A DNA stretch of 64,000 nt from Ferruginivarius sediminum (lineage in GTDB: Bacteria > Pseudomonadota > Alphaproteobacteria > Kiloniellales > Rhodovibrionaceae). The notes below the pieces were generated by a model. It worked only from the letters and a program-made list of their open reading frames with translations, was not told where the DNA came from and did no database searches. A program made the position numbers and the translations under genes. The DNA lies in contig NZ_QPMH01000017.1 of assembly GCF_003344765.1 (NCBI RefSeq), forward strand, positions 1 to 64,000, in the 5' to 3' direction. Shown in pieces: positions 56,675-64,000 of this stretch (its first letter is position 1; the number at the start of each line of letters is the position of its first letter).

Positions 56675-58948
56675 ATGCAGCAGGCCACAGGCTGGGCGGG
56701 GTCGCGCCGTCTCCTGCGCATTCTGCGCGACATCATGAAAGGCGGCGGGACGCCGCAGCAGCGGCTCGACCGCATCGTCCAGCTCATCGCGCAGGACATG
56801 GTGGCCGAGGTGTGCTCGGTCTATGTGATGCGCGCCGGCGAGGTGCTTGAGCTCTTCGCCACCAAGGGCCTGAAGCCGGATGCCGTCCACCATACCCGCC
56901 TGCGCGTCGGCGAGGGTCTCGTCGGCCACGTCGCGCTGAACGCGCGGGCGGTGCGCCTGTCGGACGCGCAAAGCCATCGCGCTTTCGCCTATCGCCCGGA
57001 AACCGGCGAGGAAATCTACCAGTCCTTCATGGGCGTGCCGGTGCTGCGCGACGGCCGCGTGCTGGGCGTCCTCGTGGTCCAGAACGTCACCCGGCGCCAC
57101 TACACGGAAGAAGAGCTGGAGGCGCTGGAAACCGTCGCGATGGTCCTGGCCGAGCTGGTCAGCGGCGGCGAGATCCTGACCGACGAGGAAACCCGGCACG
57201 CCGACACCACCGCCCTTTTGCCCGTGCGCCTGTCGGCCATCGTGCTGAACGAGGGGCTGGGGATGGGGCGCGTGGTGCTGCACCATCGTGGCATCGTCAT
57301 CCGCCAGACCGTCGCCGAGGACCCGGACAGCGAGGTCGAGCGACTGCGCCGCGCGGTGGCGGAGATGCATGCCTCGCTGGACGACCTTTTCCAGGCCTCC
57401 CGGCTGGCCGAGGACGACGGCGAACACCGCGAGGTGCTGGCCACCTACCGAATGTTTGCCGAGGATCGCGGCTGGCTGAACCGGATCGCCGAGACGGTGC
57501 GCAGCGGCCTGACCGCCGAGGCGGCGGTGCAGAAGGTCCAGAACGACACCCGCGCGCGCATGGCGCAGGCGAAGGACCCGTACCTGCGCGAGCGGCTGTC
57601 GGACCTGGAAGATCTGGCCAACCGCCTGCTGCAGCATCTTATGGGCTTCGGCGGCAGCGCGGGGGCGGAGGCCCTGCCGGAGGACATCGTCCTGCTGGCG
57701 CGTACGCTGGGCCCGGCGGAACTGCTCGACTACGACAGCAGCAAGCTGCGCGCCGTCGTGCTGGAGGAAGGCTCGCCCACCGCGCATGTCGCCATTGTGG
57801 CACGGGCGCTGGATATTCCCGTCCTCGGCCGCTGTCGCGGCGCCCTGCTGGAAGCGCGCGGCGGCGACGACGCCCTGGTGGACGGCGATACCGGCCAGCT
57901 TCTGCTGCGGCCGGGGGAGGGCGTGCGGGAGAGCTTTGCCGAGAGCATGGAGGCCCATGCCCGGCGGTCGGCCGACTGCGCGGCGAGCATCGGGCAGCCG
58001 CCCATCACTCGCGACGGTACGCGGATTTCGCTTTGCATCAATGCGGGCCTGCAGGTCGACATGCCGCACCTCGAACGCAGCGGCGCGGATGGTGTCGGCC
58101 TCTACCGGACCGAGGTCCCGTTCATGGTCCGCAAGGAGTTTCCGGATGTCGCCACGCAGACGCGGCTCTACGGCAACATCCTGGACCAGGCGCAAGGCAG
58201 GCCGGTCGTGTTCCGCACCCTGGACGTCGGCGGCGACAAGGCGCTGCCGTACTGGCGAGAGGCCGAGGACGAGAATCCCGCCATGGGATGGCGCGCGGTG
58301 CGGATCGGCCTGGACCGACCCGCGGTTCTGCGCCAGCAGCTTCGCGCGCTGATCCGTGCGGCATCGGGGCGCGAGCTTCGCGTGATGTTCCCGATGGTAA
58401 GCGAGGTGGCCGAAGTCGATGCCGCGCGGGACCTGCTCGACATGGAGCTTGAACGCGAGCGCCGGCGTGGGTGCAAGTTGCCGCAATCCCTTGCCCTCGG
58501 CGTCATGCTGGAGGTGCCGGCCCTGTTGTGGCAGCTCTCGGCGCTGCTGCCGCGGATCGATTTCCTGGCGGTCGGGAGCAACGATCTGTTCCAGTTCCTG
58601 TTCGCAAGCGATCGGGGCAACCCCCGCCTGGCGCGGCGATACGATACACTCTCCCCGGCGGCGCTGGGCGTGATTACCGGGCTGTGCGAACGCGCGCGCG
58701 CGGCCGGGGTGTCGCTCTCAGTTTGCGGCGAGATGGCCGGCCACCCGCTGGAAGCGATGGCGCTGATCGGCTGCGGCGTGCGCACGCTGTCGATGACGCC
58801 ACGCAGCGTGCCCGCCGTGCGCACGATGGTTCGCAGCGTCGATCTCGATACGCTTGAGCCATTCGTGCAAGGCCTCGTCGATGAGCCCGCGCACACGCTT
58901 CGCCACCGCCTGCGTGGCTATGCGCTGGACCACGGTGTCGCAATCTAA
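56675..58948 (+). CDS. ptsP: Phosphoenolpyruvate-protein phosphotransferase EI-Ntr
   Basis: A 757-residue enzyme I of the nitrogen phosphotransferase system. An N-terminal GAF domain (about residues 20-165) precedes the PEP-utiliser domains. The phosphorylated histidine lies in EEGSPTAHVAIVARALDIPV. The PEP-binding barrel has GADGVGLYRTEVPFM, RTLDVGGDKALPY, and SLSVCGEMAGHP with the catalytic cysteine. It passes phosphate to NPr, linking carbon and nitrogen status, potassium transport and other regulation. It follows lysC by 35 bases, as in many alphaproteobacteria. Confidence 0.94.
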   Translation: MQQATGWAGSRRLLRILRDIMKGGGTPQQRLDRIVQLIAQDMVAEVCSVYVMRAGEVLELFATKGLKPDAVHHTRLRVGEGLVGHVALNARAVRLSDAQSHRAFAYRPETGEEIYQSFMGVPVLRDGRVLGVLVVQNVTRRHYTEEELEALETVAMVLAELVSGGEILTDEETRHADTTALLPVRLSAIVLNEGLGMGRVVLHHRGIVIRQTVAEDPDSEVERLRRAVAEMHASLDDLFQASRLAEDDGEHREVLATYRMFAEDRGWLNRIAETVRSGLTAEAAVQKVQNDTRARMAQAKDPYLRERLSDLEDLANRLLQHLMGFGGSAGAEALPEDIVLLARTLGPAELLDYDSSKLRAVVLEEGSPTAHVAIVARALDIPVLGRCRGALLEARGGDDALVDGDTGQLLLRPGEGVRESFAESMEAHARRSADCAASIGQPPITRDGTRISLCINAGLQVDMPHLERSGADGVGLYRTEVPFMVRKEFPDVATQTRLYGNILDQAQGRPVVFRTLDVGGDKALPYWREAEDENPAMGWRAVRIGLDRPAVLRQQLRALIRAASGRELRVMFPMVSEVAEVDAARDLLDMELERERRRGCKLPQSLALGVMLEVPALLWQLSALLPRIDFLAVGSNDLFQFLFASDRGNPRLARRYDTLSPAALGVITGLCERARAAGVSLSVCGEMAGHPLEAMALIGCGVRTLSMTPRSVPAVRTMVRSVDLDTLEPFVQGLVDEPAHTLRHRLRGYALDHGVAI

Positions 58949-59159
58949 GCAATTGCCGGGATCGCGTTTCATCTGCTAAAAGGCGAGAGCGGCGGGATTT
59001 TTCGGTCCCGTCACGGGAAAATGGTGCGTAGGGGCGCTTGCTGGCGCTGCGCCAAACCTGGATGGCGCCGCGCGGTCCTATAAATCTCTCTAACCCTGCC
59101 CAGCGGCCGTAACACCGCGGTCAGCTGGCACCAGTCACGAGCGCGGTCAGACCATCCGC

Positions 59160-60626
59160 ATGGCGGAGCACTGGAGCCATCATCCTCACGATCCCGGCGA
59201 ACCCGATGCGGGCGAGCCGACGCTTGGCGTCGCGCCGGGGGGCGGGCGTTCTCGTGAGACAGTAGGGGCGCTGCTGCGCCGCACGCGGGAGCGCTTTAAC
59301 CTCGACCTGCGCGAGGCGGCGGACCAGCTCCGCATTCGCGCGGCCTACCTGGACGCGATAGAGCGCAGCGATTTCGACGATCTGCCCGGTCCGACCTATG
59401 CCGTCGGCTTCGTGCGCAGCTATGCGGACTTCCTGGCCCTCGATGAGAACGAAGTGGTTCGCCGCTTCAAGGAAGAGGTCGAGGGTATGGACCGCACCCA
59501 GCAGCTTCATTTCCCCAAGCCGGTAAACGAAGGCAAGGTGCCGGGTGGGGCGATCCTGCTGATCTCGCTGGTGCTGATCGCCGTGGCTTACGGCGGTTGG
59601 TACTACATGACGCGGGACGGTCGCTCGGTCTCCGATCTGGTGCCTGCCGTGCCGGAACGCCTGCAGGCCCTGCTCGGCACCGAGGCGCCGGAGGCCGACG
59701 GGACTGTCGATGTTGCCGGCAGCACCACCGCCCCTGTGGACGAGGACGATGCTGCGGTGGCCGAGAGCGGTGCGGCGGACGAGACCGCCGTCTCCCACAG
59801 TTCCGATGAGCCTTCCGGCCGGGTTGCGGAGGCGGAGCCGGAGGGAGACGGGATGGGGCGGGACGATGCCGCCGTGGCCGAAGCTTCCAATGCCGGCACG
59901 ACAGGCGATGCGGACCAGCCCGCGCCGGCCGACTCCGAGCCCGCGGAATCGGAACCCGCCAAAGCTGTTGCTACTGGGGATGTCTCGGAAACGCCCGAAA
60001 CGCCCGCCATTCCTGGCGAGGGCACGTCCGAGCAGCCCGCCGGCGCGGACGGTGAAGCTGCCGATGTTGGCGAACCGACCTCGCAGGCGGACGAGACAGA
60101 GGTGAGTTCCGCGCCAAGCCGGTCCGCCCAGGCGGCGGAGGCCGAGGCGCCGCCTGCCAAAGAGGAGGAAGCGCAGGCCACCTTGGAGCAGGCGGAGGAA
60201 CCGGCGGCGTCCGTGGTTCAATCGGAAGAGCCGGCCGACAGCGCACCGCCGGCAATTCCCGAAAGCGCGCGCAGTCAGGACGGTGGGGATTCCGCCATCC
60301 CGGCCGCGCCGTCCGGGACGCAGACGGCCGCCCGCGAGGCCGAGGGCCGTGTCTTCGGCGCCGGTAATGCCGGCTCGCGGATCACCGTCCGCGCGACCGA
60401 AGACAGCTGGGTACAGGTCCGCGGGCCGGACGACAGCCTGCTCCTGACCCGCGTGCTGCATGCCGGCGACGTATACCACGTGCCGGACCGCCCGGGATTG
60501 ATGCTGCACACGGGAAATGCCGGCGGGCTTGAGGTGATGGTGGACGGTGACCGGATTGCCGCGCTTGGCGGTACCGGCGAGGTTCGCCGCAACATCCTGC
60601 TGGAGCCCGAGCAGCTTCGCAGATAG
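59160..60626 (+). CDS. RodZ-like helix-turn-helix membrane protein (DUF4115)
   Basis: A 488-residue protein. Residues 35-105 form an HTH_25 domain (ADQLRIRAAYLDAIERSDFD, then PGPTYAVGFVRSYADFLAL). One membrane segment is near residues 130-150 (AILLISLVLIAVAYGGWYY). A long acidic, low-complexity Ala/Glu/Asp/Pro/Ser-rich spacer of about 220 residues follows. The C-terminal DUF4115 domain starts ITVRATEDSWVQVRGPDDS. RodZ anchors the MreB cytoskeleton and sets cell shape; orthology is likely but not proven. Position before ispG supports it. Confidence 0.8.
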   Translation: MAEHWSHHPHDPGEPDAGEPTLGVAPGGGRSRETVGALLRRTRERFNLDLREAADQLRIRAAYLDAIERSDFDDLPGPTYAVGFVRSYADFLALDENEVVRRFKEEVEGMDRTQQLHFPKPVNEGKVPGGAILLISLVLIAVAYGGWYYMTRDGRSVSDLVPAVPERLQALLGTEAPEADGTVDVAGSTTAPVDEDDAAVAESGAADETAVSHSSDEPSGRVAEAEPEGDGMGRDDAAVAEASNAGTTGDADQPAPADSEPAESEPAKAVATGDVSETPETPAIPGEGTSEQPAGADGEAADVGEPTSQADETEVSSAPSRSAQAAEAEAPPAKEEEAQATLEQAEEPAASVVQSEEPADSAPPAIPESARSQDGGDSAIPAAPSGTQTAAREAEGRVFGAGNAGSRITVRATEDSWVQVRGPDDSLLLTRVLHAGDVYHVPDRPGLMLHTGNAGGLEVMVDGDRIAALGGTGEVRRNILLEPEQLRR

Positions 60627-60766
60627 CGGAGACGGACGGGCTGTGCGCCGCGCTTTCGCCGGCCCATCTCGTAAGGGCGGCGCGGTTGCCCGCTGCGGGC
60701 CGAAGGGTATAAACCTGGATCCCGACACTAGGCGACATACTTCCTTGCAATGCCGAGAGCGAGACC

Positions 60767-61918
60767 ATGAGCGTCCGGCCGTTTCGAGAAATCCATCGCC
60801 GCCAGTCCCGCCAGATCAGCGTCGGTGACGTGAAGGTGGGCGGCGACGCGCCGATTACGGTGCAGTCGATGACGAACACCGACGCCACCGACGTCGAGGG
60901 TACGGTCGCGCAGATTCGCGCGCTGGAGGAGGCGGGCGCCGACATCGTCCGCGTCTCCTGCCCGACGAAGGAGTCGACGGACGCGCTGCGCCGGATCGTG
61001 CCGCAGGTGCGCGTGCCGCTGGTGGCCGACATCCATTTCCACTACAAGCGCGCCATCGAGGCGGCCCAGGCGGGTGCAGCCTGCCTGCGGATCAACCCCG
61101 GCAACATCGGCTCGCGCGAGCGTGTGAAGGAGGTCGTGCAGGCGGCCAAGGACCACGGCTGCTCGATGCGGATCGGCGTCAACGCCGGATCGCTGGAGCG
61201 CAACCTGCTGGAGCGCTTCGGCGAGCCCTGCCCCGAGGCAATGGTGGAAAGCGCGCTGACCCACGCCAAGGTGCTGGAGGACGAGGACTTCCACGAGTTC
61301 AAGATCTCCTGCAAGGCCTCTGACGTGTTCCTGGCGGTGGCCGCCTACATGCAGCTTGCCGAGGCGTGCGACTACCCGCTGCACCTTGGCATCACCGAGG
61401 CCGGGGGCTTGCGCACCGGCACGGTGAAATCCTCGATCGGGCTGGGCAACCTGCTGTGGGCGGGCATCGGCGACACGCTGCGCGTTTCGCTGTCCGCCGA
61501 CCCGGTGGAGGAAATCAAGGTCGGCTTCGACATCCTGAAGTCGTTGGGCCTGCGCCACCGGGGCGTCAACGTGATCTCCTGCCCGTCCTGCGCGCGCCAG
61601 CAGTTCGACGTGATCGAGACGGTCAAGGTGCTGGAGGAACGTCTGTCGCACATCTCCACGCCGATGACGGTCTCGGTGATCGGCTGTGTCGTGAACGGTC
61701 CCGGCGAGGCGCTGATGACCGATGTCGGCTTCACCGGCGGCGGACGCGGTACGCACCAGGTCTATATCAACGGCGTACCGAACCATCGGCTGAAGGACGA
61801 GGACATCGTCGATCACCTCGTCAGGCAGGTGGAAGCCAAGGCCGCGGAGATCGAGGCGCGCATGGCGGCGGAAAGCGAGGCCGAATCGCCCGCCGAACCC
61901 GCTCGGGTTTCCGGATAG
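60767..61918 (+). CDS. ispG: 4-hydroxy-3-methylbut-2-enyl diphosphate synthase (flavodoxin)
   Basis: A 383-residue [4Fe-4S] enzyme of the MEP isoprenoid pathway. [20 protein letters not shown] and [20 protein letters not shown] begin the TIM barrel. The cluster cysteines are in [11 protein letters not shown] and [30 protein letters not shown] is also conserved. The tail after residue 370 is a short acidic extension. It sits between the RodZ-like and hemA genes. Confidence 0.95.
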   Translation: MSVRPFREIHRRQSRQISVGDVKVGGDAPITVQSMTNTDATDVEGTVAQIRALEEAGADIVRVSCPTKESTDALRRIVPQVRVPLVADIHFHYKRAIEAAQAGAACLRINPGNIGSRERVKEVVQAAKDHGCSMRIGVNAGSLERNLLERFGEPCPEAMVESALTHAKVLEDEDFHEFKISCKASDVFLAVAAYMQLAEACDYPLHLGITEAGGLRTGTVKSSIGLGNLLWAGIGDTLRVSLSADPVEEIKVGFDILKSLGLRHRGVNVISCPSCARQQFDVIETVKVLEERLSHISTPMTVSVIGCVVNGPGEALMTDVGFTGGGRGTHQVYINGVPNHRLKDEDIVDHLVRQVEAKAAEIEARMAAESEAESPAEPARVSG

Positions 61919-62045
61919 CGGAGCGCGGCGGCCTTGCGGATCGCGGATCGGCAACAGACGCCCTGGTGGGGGCCGCGAAGAGAGGCGTCAGCCATGCAAG
62001 CGCCGGGCCGATGCCCCGCGTCGTTTCGCTAAGGAGTCCTGACTC

Positions 62046-63368
62046 GTGGCCGCCGCGGATGCCGCGGGCAATCTGCTTGTCGTCGGTCTGAATTATCGCG
62101 CCGCCCCGCCGAGCGCGCGTGAGCGGCTGTTCAGCGATGAACCCGACTACGCACAGCTTCTGGCCGATGTGCGCGCCGCCGGCCTGCAACAGGCGGCCGT
62201 CATCGCAACCTGCGAGCGGGTGGAGATCGCCGCGCTGACGGCGGAACCGTCCGCTGCCGAAATTACGATGAGCGAATTGCTGGCGCGCTGGGCCGATGCG
62301 GAGACCGAGACGCTGGCGCCGATGCTGTCGATCGCGCGCGGACAGGCCGGCCTGCGGCACCTGTTCGCGGTAGCGGCCGCGCTGGACAGCCAGATCGTGG
62401 GCGAGCCGCAGGTCTTCGGGCAGTTCCGGGAGTCGCATCGGGCAGCGCGAGCCGCCGGGCTGCTGGGGCGCGAACTGGACGCCGTGCTGCAGCAGGCCTG
62501 CACCGTCGCCAGACGCGTGCGCAGCGAGACCGCGCTTGCCGAGCATCCGGTGTCCATCGCCGCCGCTGCCGTCAAGGTCGCGCGTCAGGTACACGGCGAC
62601 CTGCGCCGGGCCAAGGCCCTCTTACTGGGACTTGGCGAGATGGGCGAGATCATGGCCGGACAGTTGCGCGAGGCCGCGATCGCGGGCTTGACTCTGACGC
62701 ATCCGGTGCACCGCCGGGCGGAGGCGATGGCCCGCCGAGCGGAGGCCGATCTGCGGCCCTGGCCGGAACTGGCCGCCGCCATCGCCGAGGCGGATATCGT
62801 GGTGGCCTGCCTGGGGCAGGGGCATTATACCCTCACCGCGCGCGAGGTATCGCTGGCCCTGAAACGGCGGCGGCAGCGTCCCATGTTCATCATGGATGCC
62901 GCCGTGCCCGGCGATGTCGAGCCAGCGGTGGAAGACCTGGAGCCGGCATTCGTCTATGATCTGGGCGACCTGGAGCGGGTGGCCCAGGAAGGCCGTGCGA
63001 GGCGCGAGGCGGCGGCCCTGGCGGCATGGCGCATCGTCGACGAGGAACTCGATGCCTTCCAGAGCCGGCAAAGCCAGCGTGACGCTGCGCCGACGCTGGC
63101 GGCGTTCAGCGAGCGGCTGGAGACGCTGCGCGCGGAGATCCTGGCCAGCGGCAAGCTGGACGCCGAGGCGGCGACGCACCAGCTTATCCGGCGTCTCCTG
63201 CACGAGCCGTCACGGGTATTGCGCTCGGCGGCAACGACGGACGAGGCCGAGCTTGCCGAGCTTGAGCGCAGCTTGCAGCGCCTGTTTCGGCTTGGCACCG
63301 ACGGGCAGGGCGAAGGAAAGGAAGATCGCCGCAACGGCAACGGCGGCAAGAGGGAAGAGGAAACGTAA
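62046..63368 (+). CDS. hemA: Glutamyl-tRNA reductase
   Basis: A 440-residue enzyme that reduces Glu-tRNA(Glu) to glutamate-1-semialdehyde, the first step of C5-pathway heme synthesis. The catalytic cysteine is in [10 protein letters not shown] near residue 56 (most relatives have TCNR). [20 protein letters not shown], an NADPH-binding region around [16 protein letters not shown], and [14 protein letters not shown] fit the family. The tail is rich in charged residues. The GTG at 62046 has AAGGAG nine bases upstream. prfA starts three bases after its stop, the hemA-prfA order known from gammaproteobacteria. Alphaproteobacteria normally use ALA synthase instead. Confidence 0.85.
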   Translation: MAAADAAGNLLVVGLNYRAAPPSARERLFSDEPDYAQLLADVRAAGLQQAAVIATCERVEIAALTAEPSAAEITMSELLARWADAETETLAPMLSIARGQAGLRHLFAVAAALDSQIVGEPQVFGQFRESHRAARAAGLLGRELDAVLQQACTVARRVRSETALAEHPVSIAAAAVKVARQVHGDLRRAKALLLGLGEMGEIMAGQLREAAIAGLTLTHPVHRRAEAMARRAEADLRPWPELAAAIAEADIVVACLGQGHYTLTAREVSLALKRRRQRPMFIMDAAVPGDVEPAVEDLEPAFVYDLGDLERVAQEGRARREAAALAAWRIVDEELDAFQSRQSQRDAAPTLAAFSERLETLRAEILASGKLDAEAATHQLIRRLLHEPSRVLRSAATTDEAELAELERSLQRLFRLGTDGQGEGKEDRRNGNGGKREEET

Positions 63369-63370
63369 CC

Positions 63371-64000
63371 GTGAGTTTTCAGGAGAGCCTTGAGCGCGTG
63401 GTGGCGCGGCACGACGAGCTGCAGGCGCTTGTCGCCCGCCACCCGGAGCCCGGCTCCAAGGACTATACCGACAAGCTGAAGGAGATGTCCGACCTCCAGC
63501 CGGTCGTCGACTCCATCCAGCGGTTGCAGGACGCCCGCAGGGAGATGGAGGATGCCCGCCAGATGATGGAGGAGCGCGACGGCGACGCCGAACTGCGCGA
63601 GATGGCCAGGGACGAGTATTACCGCCTGAAGGCGACCATCGACGAGCTTGAGCACGACGTGCAGCTTCAGCTTCTGCCGAAGGACCAGGACGACGAGCGA
63701 AACGCCATCCTGGAAGTGCGCGCCGGCACCGGCGGCGAGGAGGCGGCGCTGTTCGCGGCCGAGCTGTTCCGGATGTATCAGCGCTATGCCGCCAACCACG
63801 GCTGGCGCTTCGAGGTGCTGGACTACAGCGAGGCCGAGCACGGCGGTGCCAAGGAAGCCTCGGCATTGATTTCCGGGCGCGGCGTGTTCGGCAACTTGAA
63901 GTACGAATCGGGGGTTCACCGCGTGCAGCGCGTACCGGTCACCGAATCGGGCGGACGTATCCACACCTCCGCCGCGTCGGTCGCGGTCCTGCCCGAGGTG
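63371..64000 (+). CDS. prfA: Peptide chain release factor 1, 3' end outside window
   Basis: The first 210 residues of RF1 are encoded, starting with GTG at 63371 ([20 protein letters not shown]). [20 protein letters not shown] and [20 protein letters not shown] are RF1/RF2 core motifs. The window ends before the GGQ peptide-release motif; the stop-codon-recognition region (PxT in RF1) lies near the end of what is visible. The gene follows hemA by two bases and is normally followed by prmC. Confidence 0.93.
   Translation, partial: MSFQESLERVVARHDELQALVARHPEPGSKDYTDKLKEMSDLQPVVDSIQRLQDARREMEDARQMMEERDGDAELREMARDEYYRLKATIDELEHDVQLQLLPKDQDDERNAILEVRAGTGGEEAALFAAELFRMYQRYAANHGWRFEVLDYSEAEHGGAKEASALISGRGVFGNLKYESGVHRVQRVPVTESGGRIHTSAASVAVLPEV

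Noticed and set aside
58993..59018. Hairpins CGGGA/TCCCG and TCCCGT/ACGGGA after ptsP as a terminator
   Set aside because: Stems are only five or six bases, mutually exclusive, and lack a following T-run.

Overview
The window is GC-rich chromosomal DNA, most likely from an alphaproteobacterium of the Rhodospirillales/Rhodovibrionales type. I infer this from gene order, not from a database search. Supporting blocks are cmk-rpsA-ihfB-lapA, secA next to a parvulin, argJ and mutT, and comF-grxC-nitrilase-ubiG-lysC-ptsP leading to prfA. No tRNA, rRNA or CRISPR array was seen.

Bases 1-3.8 kb are an accessory patch: the end of a TetR regulator, an intact IS1595-type transposase, a GSU2403-like nucleotidyltransferase with two matching inverted repeats in front of it, and a decayed second IS1595 transposase. 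Bases 3.8-5.2 kb hold a HAD phosphatase and a methyltransferase.

Bases 5.4-12.7 kb hold a betaine/choline-type module: a choline-kinase-like phosphotransferase, a DeoR repressor, a glycine-betaine-type ABC transporter (binding protein, ATPase, double-length permease) and a second choline-kinase-like phosphotransferase. Matching 10-bp-phased direct repeats lie before the first kinase and before the transporter, which suggests one DeoR regulon. Bases 12.9-15.6 kb encode a two-subunit molybdenum hydroxylase.

Bases 15.7-27.4 kb form what I read as an organophosphonate island. It has a TmpA/TmpB-like oxygenase pair, a divergent LysR regulator, a peptide-type ABC transporter with a fused double ATPase and a Tat-exported binding protein, a phosphonate monoester hydrolase and a Na/Pi-cotransporter-like protein. 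The inferred flow is: import a phosphonate (di)ester, hydrolyse it, oxidise the trimethylaminoethylphosphonate to glycine betaine and phosphate, then balance phosphate at the membrane. This is the most interesting system in the window.

Bases 27.5-36 kb carry a UDP-glucuronate epimerase, a cation diffusion facilitator, a heptose-phosphatase-like HAD protein, a complete polyamine transporter operon (potFGHI) and a MATE exporter. Bases 36-49.3 kb are mostly housekeeping: cmk, rpsA, ihfB, lapA, an ornithine cyclodeaminase with a sarcosine-oxidase-like enzyme, mutT, argJ, a parvulin, secA, a MAPEG protein and accA. A TPP riboswitch then precedes an orphan ThiY-like binding protein. Bases 50.6-64 kb hold a BioC-like methyltransferase, comF, grxC, a Nit2-type amidase, a possible 19-residue membrane peptide, a methyltransferase, ubiG, lysC, ptsP, a RodZ-like protein, ispG, hemA (glutamyl-tRNA reductase, unexpected in an alphaproteobacterium) and the start of prfA.
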